Assembly (NCBI GenBank): GCA_023265045.1
Contig: JAHFUQ010000021.1
Location: 1 to 41,019, forward strand
Direction of reading: 5' to 3'
Length of the DNA stretch: 41,019 nucleotides
From: Acidimicrobiia bacterium
Lineage (GTDB): Bacteria; Actinomycetota; Acidimicrobiia; Acidimicrobiales; AC-14
Each line of letters starts with the position of its first letter. Position 1 is the first letter of the stretch. A model generated the notes under the pieces. That model saw only the letters and a program-made list of their open reading frames with translations. It made no database searches and was not told where the DNA came from. Below, piece after piece: positions 33,680 to 40,988 of the stretch. The position numbers were made by a program, and so were the translations under genes.

Positions 33680-34267
33680 TCAGACCGGCGGCTGGGGGTC
33701 GTACTGGATGTAGCGCCTGATCTGCCGGGCCCGGTCCTCGGAGGCGAGCCGGCGGATCAGGTGCAGCGCCATGTCGATCCCCGCCGACACCCCCGACGCG
33801 GTGATGATGTCGCCGCTGTCGACGTAGCGGTCGCCGGGGCGCACCTCGATGTCCTTCCCCAACGACGCCAGGTGCTCGAGCGAGCCCCAATGCGTCGTCG
33901 CCGGCCGGCCGTCGAGCACGCCGCTGTCGGCGTAGACGAGCGATCCGGTGCACACGCTGGTCATCAGCGCCCCCCGTCGGGCGACGTCGCGGACCCAGCT
34001 GCGGATGCGCTCGTCGCCGAGGTGCTGACGGGTGCCCATCCCGCCCGGGTAGACCAGCACGTCGAGGGGCGCCGCCGTGGCCCACGTTTCGTCAGGGACG
34101 ACTTTGAGGCCCTTGGCGCACTCGATCGTCCCCTCCTCGGCAGCGAGGGTGAAGACCCGGGCGCCGTCGTCCGGCGCCATGCGCTCCCAGGCCCGCAGGA
34201 CCTCCCACGGCCCGACGAAGTCCAGCTCCTCGACACCGGGGAAGACGAAGATTCCAATCGTGGTCAC
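33680..34267 (-). CDS. DJ-1/PfpI family protein (isonitrile-hydratase-like)
   Basis: 195 residues, GTG 34267. It begins TIGIFVFPGVEELDFVGPWEV with the conserved Glu. The nucleophile elbow is TSVCTGSLVYADSGVLDGR, followed by TTHW. ITASGVSAGIDMALHLI completes the pattern of the GATase1 subfamily that includes isonitrile hydratase. Related proteins act as hydratases or, when fused to AraC domains, as sensors; no such fusion here. TACGGT (plus 34274-34279) is placed exactly -12 to -7 of the GTG, so the mRNA may be leaderless. Confidence 0.87.
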   Translation of the reverse strand: MTTIGIFVFPGVEELDFVGPWEVLRAWERMAPDDGARVFTLAAEEGTIECAKGLKVVPDETWATAAPLDVLVYPGGMGTRQHLGDERIRSWVRDVARRGALMTSVCTGSLVYADSGVLDGRPATTHWGSLEHLASLGKDIEVRPGDRYVDSGDIITASGVSAGIDMALHLIRRLASEDRARQIRRYIQYDPQPPV

Positions 34268-34284
34268 AGGGGTACCGTAGGCGC

Positions 34285-34443
34285 GTGGCTGGGCGCATCC
34301 TCGTTGCCCTGATCGTGCTGTTCCTGGTGGTGGCCGTGCTCGGCGCCATCATCAGCGCCCTGCGGTTCCTGCTGGGCGTGGCCATCGTGATCGCCATCAT
34401 CGCCGCCTTGGTGGGCGCGGGCCGCCGCTCGAAGCCGAATTAG
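34285..34443 (+). CDS. 52-residue two-helix membrane protein
   Basis: GTG 34285 to TAG 34443. It reads MAGRILVALIVLFLVVAVLG and continues with a short AIISALRF turn, a second hydrophobic run (GVAIVIAIIAALVGAG) and the tail RRSKPN. Two membrane helices with a basic end. TACCGT at 34273-34278 occupies exactly -12 to -7, the leaderless geometry. The stop codon lies within the stem of the downstream terminator. Function unknown. Confidence 0.6.
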   Translation: MAGRILVALIVLFLVVAVLGAIISALRFLLGVAIVIAIIAALVGAGRRSKPN

Positions 34444-34478
34444 GCAGAATCCACCGGAAAGCGGTGGATTCTGCCTAA
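34440..34478. terminator. Perfect 17-bp hairpin, bidirectional terminator
   Basis: Arms 34440-34456 and 34462-34478 are perfectly complementary around GAAAG. The hairpin separates the convergent 52-residue membrane protein gene and sufB. It begins inside the last codon and stop of the former. Confidence 0.8.
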
Positions 34479-34487
34479 AGGCACGGA

Positions 34488-35891
34488 TTAACCGACCGAG
34501 CCCTCCATGTTGATCTCGATCAGGCGCGACCACTCGACCGCGTACTCCATCGGGAGCGTGCGGGTGACCGGCTCGATGAAGCCGTTGACGATCATGCCCA
34601 TGGCCTGGTTCTCGGAGAGGCCCCGGCTCATCAGGTAGAAGAGCTGGTCGTCGCCCACCTTGGAGACGGTCGCCTCGTGGCCGATACGGGCGTCCTGCTC
34701 GTTGATCTCCATGTACGGGTAGGTGTCGGAGCGGCTGGCCTCGTCGAGGATCAGGGCGTCGCAGCGGACGTGGCTCTTGCAGCCCTTGGCCCCCTCCTCG
34801 ACCTTGACCAGGCCGCGGTAGGAGGTGCGCCCGCCGTCCTTGGCGATCGACTTGGAGATGATGGTGGACGTGGTCTCGGGGGCGGCGTGGACCATCTTGG
34901 CCCCGGCGTCCTGGTGCATGCCCTGGCCGGCGTAGGCGACGGAGAGCACCTCGCCGGTGGCCTTGGGGCCGACCAGGTAGACCGAGGGGTACTTCATCGT
35001 CAGGCGGGACCCGATGTTGCCGTCGATCCACTCCACCCGGGACTCGGCCTCGGCCCGCGCCCGCTTGGTGACCAGGTTGTAGACGTCGGTCGACCAGTTC
35101 TGGATGGTCGTGTAGGTGATGTGGGCGCCGGGCTTGGCCACCAGCTCGACGACGGCCGAGTGCAGGGACTCCGACGAGTAGACGGGGGCCGAGCAGCCCT
35201 CGATGTAGTGCACGGTGGCGCCCTCGTCGGCGATGATCAGCGTGCGCTCGAACTGGCCCATGTTCTCGGCGTTGATCCGGAAGTAGGCCTGCAGCGGCAT
35301 GTCGACCTCGACGCCGGGCGGCACGTAGATGAACGAGCCCCCCGACCAGACGGCCGAGTTAAGGGCGGCGAACTTGTTGTCCCCCGGGGGGATGACGGTG
35401 GCGAAGTACTCCTTGACCAGCTCGGGGTACTCGCGCAGGGCCGTGTCCATGTCGGCGAAGATCACGCCCATGGACTCCAGGTCCTCACGGTTGCGGTGGT
35501 ACACGACCTCGGACTCGTACTGGGCGGTGACGCCGGCCAGGTACTTGCGCTCGGCCTCGGGGATGCCCAGCTTCTCGTAGGTGGCCTTCACCGAGTCGGG
35601 CAGCTGGTCCCAGCTGTTGACCTGCTTGTCGGTCGGCTTGATGTAGTAGTAGATGTCCTGAAAGTCCAGGGTGGGCATGTTGACCGCGAACCAGGGCAGC
35701 ATGGGCTTGCGCTCGAAGACCTTCAGGGCGCGCAGCCGGAACTGGCGCATCCAGTCGGGCTCGCCCTTCATCCACGACATCTCTTCGACGATGTCGGCGT
35801 TCAGGCCCTTCTTGGGCTTGAAGATGTAGTCCTCGGTGGGGTCGATCCACCCGAGTTGGTACCGGCCCAGGTCGAGTTCGGTGGTGGCCAT
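34488..35891 (-). CDS. sufB: Fe-S cluster assembly scaffold SufB
   Basis: 467 residues, the usual length. ATG 35891 (MATTELDLGRYQLGW) has GGAG 9 bases upstream; ATG 35897 is an alternative. Characteristic blocks: WMKGEPDWMRQFRLRALKVF, WSGGSFIYVPPGVEVDMPLQ, TVHYIEGCSAPVYSSESLH and GCKSHVRCDALILDE. The Cys of RCDALIL corresponds to the Cys of SufB that takes sulfur from SufS. ENQAMGMIVNGFIEPV ends the core. SufB works with SufC and SufD; neither is adjacent, as the downstream neighbour is convergent and the upstream one divergent. Confidence 0.95.
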   Translation of the reverse strand: MATTELDLGRYQLGWIDPTEDYIFKPKKGLNADIVEEMSWMKGEPDWMRQFRLRALKVFERKPMLPWFAVNMPTLDFQDIYYYIKPTDKQVNSWDQLPDSVKATYEKLGIPEAERKYLAGVTAQYESEVVYHRNREDLESMGVIFADMDTALREYPELVKEYFATVIPPGDNKFAALNSAVWSGGSFIYVPPGVEVDMPLQAYFRINAENMGQFERTLIIADEGATVHYIEGCSAPVYSSESLHSAVVELVAKPGAHITYTTIQNWSTDVYNLVTKRARAEAESRVEWIDGNIGSRLTMKYPSVYLVGPKATGEVLSVAYAGQGMHQDAGAKMVHAAPETTSTIISKSIAKDGGRTSYRGLVKVEEGAKGCKSHVRCDALILDEASRSDTYPYMEINEQDARIGHEATVSKVGDDQLFYLMSRGLSENQAMGMIVNGFIEPVTRTLPMEYAVEWSRLIEINMEGSVG

Positions 35892-36027
35892 CGGCATCAG
35901 CTCCAAACGCGGCGACCCGCGGGAAGAATTTCTCCTACGAAGATAGTAACAAACTGCCGAACCCAGATCATCCGCCCTTTGCCCGGTATCCTGAGGGCCT
36001 CGCCACGGCTCAGAAGGGGCGCTGGAC

Positions 36028-37587
36028 TTGGTACGTACCCACGGGCGGCGATCCGGCGCCTCGGCGCTGGCTCGCCCGCGCGGCCGTAGTCGCCCCGGTG
36101 GTGAGCACCGGCCCGCTGAGCGCCGGCCGGTCGCCACCCTGACCCGCGACGACGTAGTCGCCCTCCAGCGCCAAGCGGGCAACCAGGCGGTGCAGCGGCT
36201 CGTCGGGGGCGGCCTGCTCCGGGTGGGCTCGCACGGCGCCGAGGTGACCCGCCTGCAGGAGGCGCTCGTCGCCGCGGGGGCGTCGATCACGCCCGACGGC
36301 GCCTTCGGGCCCAAGACCCGCTCCGCCGTCGTCGCCCTCCAGCAGGCCGCCGGCCTGGGCGCGGACGGGGTCGTAGGGCCGAAGACCTGGGCGGCCCTCG
36401 ACTCGGGCGTCAAGCTCCCCCCGGGCAAGGCCGGCGCGGGCGGTGCTGCGGGCAGCCCGCTGATGGCCGAGTTCCTGGCCAAGCTCGCCCTCGTGAAGGC
36501 CCGGCTGGGCAAGGGCGGCAAAGGCGGCACGGGCGGCACGGGCGGCACGGGCGGCGGCGCCGAGACGCCCGCGGCGCCGCCCCAGGTCGAGCCCACCCCC
36601 CGCTACGGTTTGTTCGACGACATCGTCGACACGGTGACCGACGCCGCCAGCGGGGCGGTGACGGCGGTGTCAGACACCGCCAGCGCAGTGGGCTCGGCCG
36701 TGGGCGGCGTGGTCGGCGGCGTTGTCGAGGGCGTCGCCAGCGGCGTGAGCGGGGCGGTCGGGAAGATCGACGAGGCCGTCAGTGGGGTCATCGACAATGT
36801 GGTCGGCGGCGTGGCCGCCGCTGGGCAGGCGGTGGGCGAGAAGCTGGAGGAGGTCGGGCAGGCGGTCAGCGGGGCGGTCAGCTCGATCGCCGAGGGGGTC
36901 GGGAACCTGGCCGACGACGTCCGCAAGGCGCTCGGGCCGACCATCGACAAGGTCCTCGGGATCCTGGGCGGCCTGGACCTCGGGAGCCTGAACGACGTCG
37001 GCGCCGCCATCGCGGCCATGAACAAGCTCCTGGCGGGCCTCGACGGCGACCCCGCCGACCCCGCGTCGACCACCGTGGGCGGGGCGACGTACGACTTCAA
37101 GAAGAGCGTCAGCACGCCGAGCGACCTGTCGTTCTCGGATGCCACCTACAACGCCCTGCTGGCCAAGCTGGCTGCCCGCACCGACGAGATCGGGCGCGCC
37201 TTGCCGGCGCCGACGCTGACCCTCAACGGCAAGGTCAACGGCGACGGCCTCCCCGACGACACCAAGGTGACCAGCGCCACCCTGACGGTGGTCGAGAACA
37301 TCGCCGTCCCCGACTGGACGAACAAGGATGCGACGACCGTCGAGACCGCCCAGCAGAACGCGTGGAAGTCCTATGCCGCCGGCGTCGCCGCCCACGAGGA
37401 CCTCCACGCCGCCGACGACGACGGCATCTACAAGAAGGCGGCCGGCAACCTGATCGGCAAGACGGTCACAGGGGCGATCGCCGTGCTCGACGCCGCCACC
37501 GCCGCGGGCAACACCCAGGGCCCGGTGCGCGACGCCGCCAACCCCGCCCCTCGGCTGGGGCCGGCGGGAACCACCAAGGTCCCCTGA
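36028..37587 (+). CDS. Modular predicted metallopeptidase with eCIS-cargo-like N-terminus
   Basis: 519 residues, TTG start with AAGGGG 8 bases upstream. Order: basic disordered N-terminus; LQRQAGNQAVQRLV (46-59), the motif common in actinobacterial DUF4157/contractile-injection-associated proteins. Next a peptidoglycan-binding_1-like module (63-124, GSHGAEVTRLQEALVAAG, DGAFGPKTRSAVVALQ, GVVGPKTWAAL). A Gly-rich hinge (GTGGTGGTGGG) follows, then about 130 residues of Ala/Val/Gly amphipathic repeats (VTDAASGAVTAVSDTASAVG). The C-terminal domain has HEDLH (456-460) after a Trp-rich lead, resembling DUF922 zinc-peptidases. No signal peptide. A secreted or injected hydrolase is inferred. Confidence 0.7.
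   Translation: MVRTHGRRSGASALARPRGRSRPGGEHRPAERRPVATLTRDDVVALQRQAGNQAVQRLVGGGLLRVGSHGAEVTRLQEALVAAGASITPDGAFGPKTRSAVVALQQAAGLGADGVVGPKTWAALDSGVKLPPGKAGAGGAAGSPLMAEFLAKLALVKARLGKGGKGGTGGTGGTGGGAETPAAPPQVEPTPRYGLFDDIVDTVTDAASGAVTAVSDTASAVGSAVGGVVGGVVEGVASGVSGAVGKIDEAVSGVIDNVVGGVAAAGQAVGEKLEEVGQAVSGAVSSIAEGVGNLADDVRKALGPTIDKVLGILGGLDLGSLNDVGAAIAAMNKLLAGLDGDPADPASTTVGGATYDFKKSVSTPSDLSFSDATYNALLAKLAARTDEIGRALPAPTLTLNGKVNGDGLPDDTKVTSATLTVVENIAVPDWTNKDATTVETAQQNAWKSYAAGVAAHEDLHAADDDGIYKKAAGNLIGKTVTGAIAVLDAATAAGNTQGPVRDAANPAPRLGPAGTTKVP
36523..36549 (+). repeat. Three 9-bp repeats coding a Gly-Thr hinge
   Basis: GGCGGCACG is repeated three times in frame within the metallopeptidase gene, encoding the Gly-Gly-Thr hinge between its binding module and the amphipathic region. 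Confidence 0.7.
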
Positions 37588-37646
37588 CCGCGGCCGCGGT
37601 ACGCTGGGCTGGTTCGGGCAGGTTCGTACCAGGAGGGCGCCGTCCT

Positions 37647-37700
37647 ATGAAGGTGTTGAGCCGCAGGCTCCACGCGTCCCCACTCACAGGCCTGGGCTGA
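37647..37700 (+). CDS. 17-codon ORF upstream of rsgA, possible leader peptide
   Basis: ATG 37647 to TGA 37698-37700, encoding MKVLSRRLHASPLTGLG. AGGAGG lies at 37631-37636, 10 bases upstream, one of the better ribosome sites in the window. It ends 43 bases before the rsgA start. Short Arg-rich leader ORFs can regulate downstream genes by stalling, but this link is speculative and the ORF could be chance. Confidence 0.35.
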   Translation: MKVLSRRLHASPLTGLG

Positions 37701-37743
37701 CCTCTCGGAGGCGCCCGGGCGAACCGCCCTGGAGGCATCTCCG

Positions 37744-38742
37744 TTGATCGTCCCTGAAGCGCTGTTCCGCCTCGGCTGGAACGACCGCTGGAGCGCCCTG
37801 TTCGCTCCCCACCACGACGCCGGCCTGGTCCCGGGCCGCGTCGTGCGCGTCGACCGGGACCGTGTGATCGTCGGTGTCGAGGTAGGCGAGGTCACGGCCT
37901 TGGCCCGGCCCGGCGAGCTGCCGGCCATCGGCGACTGGGTCGGGCTGGCGCCGGCCGACGGCTCGGTCGGGGTCATGACGGTCGTGGCCGCGCTGCCCCG
38001 GGCGTCGGCGCTGGTCCGCGAGGACCCGGCGCGGCCCGCGCCCCAAGTGCTGGCCGTCAACGTCGACGTGGCCTTCGTGGTCGCCGCCCTCGACCCTTCG
38101 GTCAACCTCCGCCGCCTGGAGCGGACCCTGGCCATGGTCTGGGAGAGCGGCGCCCAGCCGGTCGTCGTGCTCACCAAGCCCGACCGCTGCCCCGACCTGG
38201 CCGCCGAGCTCGGGGCGGTGGGCGCGGTGGCGCCGGGCGTGGACGTCCTCGTCGCCAACGGGCTGACGGGTGAGGGCGTGGAGGCGATGCGGGCCCGCGC
38301 CAGCGGCGGCCGCACGGCCGTGCTCGTCGGCCCGTCGGGCGCAGGCAAATCCACGCTGACCAACGCCCTCTCGGGCGTCGACTCCCTGGCCACCGGCGCG
38401 GTGCGCGAGGGCGACCGCAAGGGGCGCCACACCACGTCGGCCCGCTACCTGGTGACGATCCCGGGCGGCGGCCTGGTCATCGACACCCCTGGCCTGCGGG
38501 AACTGGCCGTGTGGGACGTGAGCGAGGGCGCGGGGGCGGCGTTCGTGGACATCGAGGAGCTGGCCGAGGGGTGCCGCTTCCGCGACTGCCGCCACGACGC
38601 CGAGCCCGGGTGCGCCGTCCGCGGGCGCTTGGCGCCCGACCGGTTGCGGAACTGGCGCCAGCTGACCGAGCCCGTGGACCCCGCCGAGGCGCGCCGGCGA
38701 GCCCGGATCATCGAGAAGTCCCTCAGGCGGATGAGCCGCTGA
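37744..38742 (+). CDS. rsgA: Ribosome small-subunit biogenesis GTPase RsgA
   Basis: 332 residues, TTG 37744 with GGAGG 8 bases upstream. An OB-fold region (about 25-85) is followed by a circularly permuted GTPase: G4 LTKPDRC comes before G1 GPSGAGKSTLTNAL, and G3 is DTPGLRELAVWD. The C-terminal zinc knuckle is CRFRDCRHDAEPGCAV (Cys-x4-Cys-x-His-x5-Cys), then a helical tail ending EKSLRRMSR. It matures the 30S subunit. No other translation gene is adjacent. Confidence 0.93.
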   Translation: MIVPEALFRLGWNDRWSALFAPHHDAGLVPGRVVRVDRDRVIVGVEVGEVTALARPGELPAIGDWVGLAPADGSVGVMTVVAALPRASALVREDPARPAPQVLAVNVDVAFVVAALDPSVNLRRLERTLAMVWESGAQPVVVLTKPDRCPDLAAELGAVGAVAPGVDVLVANGLTGEGVEAMRARASGGRTAVLVGPSGAGKSTLTNALSGVDSLATGAVREGDRKGRHTTSARYLVTIPGGGLVIDTPGLRELAVWDVSEGAGAAFVDIEELAEGCRFRDCRHDAEPGCAVRGRLAPDRLRNWRQLTEPVDPAEARRRARIIEKSLRRMSR

Positions 38743-38953
38743 AGAGCTCCTGCACGAACTCCTCCAGGCCCTCCTCGCCGATGAAGACGGCGGCCCGGCC
38801 GGGGCTGAGCTCGGCGGTGAGCCGGCCCGCTTCCCCAGCGGTGGCGTCGTCGTGGGCGACGAGCACCACGGCGGCGCCGGGGACGGCGGCGGCAAGCCGG
38901 CGGGCGAGGGCGGCGGCCTGGGGAGCGCCGAGGGGGACGATGAGGACGTGCAT
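38723..38953 (-). CDS. Small hypothetical protein, 76 aa
   Basis: Begins MHVLIVPLGAPQAAALARRL and ends LEEFVQELFSGSSA. Predicted alternating strand-helix (VVLVAHDD, AAVFIGEEGLEEF), like a small Rossmann-type fold. No membrane helix and no known family. It overlaps the rsgA end by 20 bp on the opposite strand and is divergent from the DUF4395 gene. Composition and codon pattern support coding. Confidence 0.5.
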   Translation of the reverse strand: MHVLIVPLGAPQAAALARRLAAAVPGAAVVLVAHDDATAGEAGRLTAELSPGRAAVFIGEEGLEEFVQELFSGSSA

Positions 38954-38958
38954 GGGAA

Positions 38959-38986
38959 TTGCGACCTGACGGGTCGGGTTTAGACT
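38959..38986 (+). promoter_or_regulatory. Sigma-70-like promoter giving a leaderless mRNA
   Basis: TTGCGA (38959-38964), 16-bp spacer, TAGACT (38981-38986). The expected start is 38993, one base before ATG 38994. This is the clearest -35/-10 pair for a leaderless gene in the window. Confidence 0.6.
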
Positions 38987-38993
38987 GTACGCG

Positions 38994-39431
38994 ATGGCGC
39001 CCACGCCGAAACCGATCGACCCCCGAGGGCCCCGGTTCAACCAGGCCGTGCTCGCGCTCGGGCTACTGGGCGGGTTCTTGTTCGACTGGCGGCCGGTCGT
39101 GCCCTTCTTCGCCGTGGTCCTGTTCCTCGGCGCGGCCTTCGGGCCCCGGTACGGCCCGTTCCTGCGGCTGTACGCCGAGCTGATCAAGCCCCGCCTGTCG
39201 CCCGCCAAAGCGCTGGAGGACCCCCGCCCGCCGCGCTTCGCCGCCGCCGTCGGGGTGGCGTTCCTCGGCGGCGCGTCCCTGGCGTTCCTCGCCGGCGCGC
39301 CCGGGTGGGCGTGGGGCCTCGCGCTGGTGGTCGCCGCCCTCGCCGGCTTGTCGGCCGCCACCGGCCTGTGCGTCGGCTGCGAGATCTGGCTCCTGTTCGC
39401 CCGGCGGCGCGGCGTGCAATTGGCGGGCTGA
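38994..39431 (+). CDS. DUF4395 membrane protein
   Basis: 145 residues. It begins MAPTPKPIDPRGPRFNQAVL, the DUF4395 opening (D.R..RFNQ). Helices at about 17-30, 32-48, 80-98 and 102-122, with GPFLRLYAELIKPRL between. The C-terminal part has GLCVGCEIWLLFARRRG with two Cys. Function unknown; DUF4395 proteins are often paired with thioredoxin-like genes, as here (stop 3 bases before the next ATG). Confidence 0.87.
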   Translation: MAPTPKPIDPRGPRFNQAVLALGLLGGFLFDWRPVVPFFAVVLFLGAAFGPRYGPFLRLYAELIKPRLSPAKALEDPRPPRFAAAVGVAFLGGASLAFLAGAPGWAWGLALVVAALAGLSAATGLCVGCEIWLLFARRRGVQLAG

Positions 39432-39434
39432 GGC

Positions 39435-39806
39435 ATGGTCCTCCGGCTCCTCGTGGTGGCGACGCTGCTGGGCATGTTCGCCGTCGCGCCCTCGCTCTAC
39501 CGCCGCCGGCGGGATGGCGCGCCGACCGCCCACCCGCCGGTGCCGGCCTGGCTGGTCGCCGGCGCGGATCGGACGTGGCTCTTGTTCACCACCCCCTGGT
39601 GCGCCAGTTGCGGCCCCGTCGAGCAGCAGTTGCGGGCGTCGGACCCCTCGGCGCGGGTCGTGAAGGTCGACGCCACCCAGGACCGCGAGTTGGCGGGCGC
39701 GTTCTCCGTGCGCAGCGCGCCCACCGCCCTGCTCGCCGACCGCGACGGCCGGGTGCAGGCCCGGCTCGTCGGCGTCGAGGCCGTCACCCGCTACGTGGCC
39801 GGATAG
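39435..39806 (+). CDS. Membrane-anchored thioredoxin-fold protein
   Basis: 123 residues. One N-terminal helix (VLRLLVVATLLGMFAVAPSL), a short basic stretch, then a thioredoxin fold with WCASCGP as the redox CxxC. VVKVDATQDRELAGAFSVRS and APTALLADRDGRV (the cis-Pro region) follow. It probably exchanges disulfides or sulfur at the membrane with the DUF4395 partner, whose GLCVGC could be a redox site (inference). The 3' end overlaps convergent rmlC-like by 23 bp. Confidence 0.85.
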   Translation: MVLRLLVVATLLGMFAVAPSLYRRRRDGAPTAHPPVPAWLVAGADRTWLLFTTPWCASCGPVEQQLRASDPSARVVKVDATQDRELAGAFSVRSAPTALLADRDGRVQARLVGVEAVTRYVAG

Positions 39807-40305
39807 GCGGCAGCGCGCCCCGGCGGGGGTTGCTCTGGTCGCGCTTGGACAGGACGGGGTCGGGGACGCCCCAGTCGGCGGCGATGTCGGGGTCGTCCCA
39901 CGCCACGCCCAGCTCGTCGTCGGGGTTGTAGTACTGGTCGACCAGGTAGGTCACGGTGGCGTCGGTGAGCGCCGCGAACCCGTGGCCGACGCCGGGGGGG
40001 ATGTACACCCCGCACTCGTTGCCGTCGCCCATGTCGAAGCTCATGGTCGTCCCGTGGGTCGGCGAGCCGTCCCGCAGGTCGTGCAGCACGACCCGGATCG
40101 TGCCCCGTGGGGCGTACCAGTAGTCCGCCTGGTGGAGGTGGTAGTGGAGGCCGACGAGGCTGCCCGCCACCTTGTCGGACCGGTTGGCCTGCACCATCTC
40201 CCGCCCGCCGGGGAACCACGACCGCCGGTAGGTCTCGGCGAAGCGGCCCCGGTCGTCGCCGTGGCCGGTCGGCCGCACGATGACGACGCCCTCGATCTCA
40301 GCCAT
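39784..40305 (-). CDS. dTDP-4-dehydrorhamnose 3,5-epimerase-like (RmlC) cupin
   Basis: 173 residues from ATG 40305, one base after the flavin reductase stop; ATG 40326 lies inside that gene. RmlC cupin marks: HGDDRGRFAETYRRSWFPGG, GLHYHLHQADYW with the catalytic His, GTIRVVLHDLRDGSPTHG and VYIPPGVGHGFAALTDATVT. YNPDDELGVAWDDPDIAADW closes it. It epimerises a dTDP-keto sugar for envelope glycans. rmlA, B and D are not adjacent, so the exact sugar is uncertain. Confidence 0.88.
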   Translation of the reverse strand: MAEIEGVVIVRPTGHGDDRGRFAETYRRSWFPGGREMVQANRSDKVAGSLVGLHYHLHQADYWYAPRGTIRVVLHDLRDGSPTHGTTMSFDMGDGNECGVYIPPGVGHGFAALTDATVTYLVDQYYNPDDELGVAWDDPDIAADWGVPDPVLSKRDQSNPRRGALPPIRPRSG

Positions 40306-40306
40306 T

Positions 40307-40867
40307 TCACCGTTCGATGCGGCCATAGCCCCCCCGGTAGAAAATCAGTGGACCGCCCTCGTCGGTGACGTCCAGATCCCGCACCCTCCCGACCACAAGC
40401 ACGTGGTCGCCCGCGTCGTACTCCGCCTCGATCACGCCGTCGACCCAGGCCAGGACGCCGTCGATGATCGGCGCCCCGGACGGCGCCGGCCACCAGCGCA
40501 GGCCCCGGAACTTGTCTGCGCCCCGCGTGGCGAACACCCGGCTGACCTGCTCCTGGTGCTCGGCCAGCACGTTCACGGCGAACGCACCCGCCTCCCGGAT
40601 GCGGGGCCACGTCGAGGAGGACTTCGCCACCGCGAACGCCACCAGGGGCGGGTCGAGCGAGATGGAGGTGAACGAGTTGACCGACAGCCCCACGGGCCGG
40701 CCGCTGTCGAGGGCGGCGACGACGGTGACCCCGGTGGCGAAGTGGCCGAGGACCGACCGGAACTGGGCCTCGCCGAAGGTGGCGCTCTCGGCGCTCTCGG
40801 CCGCCGCCGGACCGAGCGGGTCCTCGACGGAGGCGGCGTCGTCGCTCACCGGATGGACGCTAGTCAC
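40307..40867 (-). CDS. Flavin reductase-like FMN-binding protein
   Basis: 186 residues, GTG 40867 inside the 32-bp repeat. After about 33 variable residues comes the split-barrel flavin domain: FRSVLGHFATGVTVVAALDS, GLSVNSFTSISLDPPLVAFA, SSSTWPRIREAGAFAVNVLA and a GDHVLVVGRV strand. It supplies reduced FMN to a monooxygenase or acts alone. Its start region duplicates the repeat unit (GTGACTAGCG), showing that the tandem array arose at this gene junction. Confidence 0.9.
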   Translation of the reverse strand: MTSVHPVSDDAASVEDPLGPAAAESAESATFGEAQFRSVLGHFATGVTVVAALDSGRPVGLSVNSFTSISLDPPLVAFAVAKSSSTWPRIREAGAFAVNVLAEHQEQVSRVFATRGADKFRGLRWWPAPSGAPIIDGVLAWVDGVIEAEYDAGDHVLVVGRVRDLDVTDEGGPLIFYRGGYGRIER

Positions 40868-40988
40868 GGCAGCGCCAGGCGCTTCCCCGCGCTAGTCACG
40901 GCAGCGACAGGCGCTTCCCCGCGCTGGTCACGGCAGCGACAGGCGCTTCCCCGCGCTGGTCACGGCAGCGACAGGCGCTTCCCGTCGG
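40861..40988 (-). repeat. 32-bp tandem repeat, about 3.8 copies
   Basis: Units start at 40861, 40893, 40925 and 40957 (the last diverges after about 40983). Differences among full copies are single bases (TAGTC/TGGTC, GCGCCAG/GCGACAG). On the minus strand each unit carries the end of the upstream gene (KRLSLP-stop) joined to the start of the flavin reductase (GTGAC). Confidence 0.95.
40864..40963 (-). other. Chain of three overlapping 11-codon ORFs
   Basis: Within the repeat, minus-strand ORFs at 40928-40963, 40896-40931 and 40864-40899 read MTSAGKRLSLP, MTSAGKRLSLP and MTSAGKRLALP. Each begins in a GTGA that contains the previous stop, and the last stop overlaps the flavin reductase GTG. 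The repeat period (32) equals 12 codons minus the 4-base overlap. Confidence 0.6.

Noticed and set aside
40861-40988. CRISPR array
   Set aside because: The 32-bp units are directly contiguous without spacers and carry coding ends, so this is a tandem duplication.
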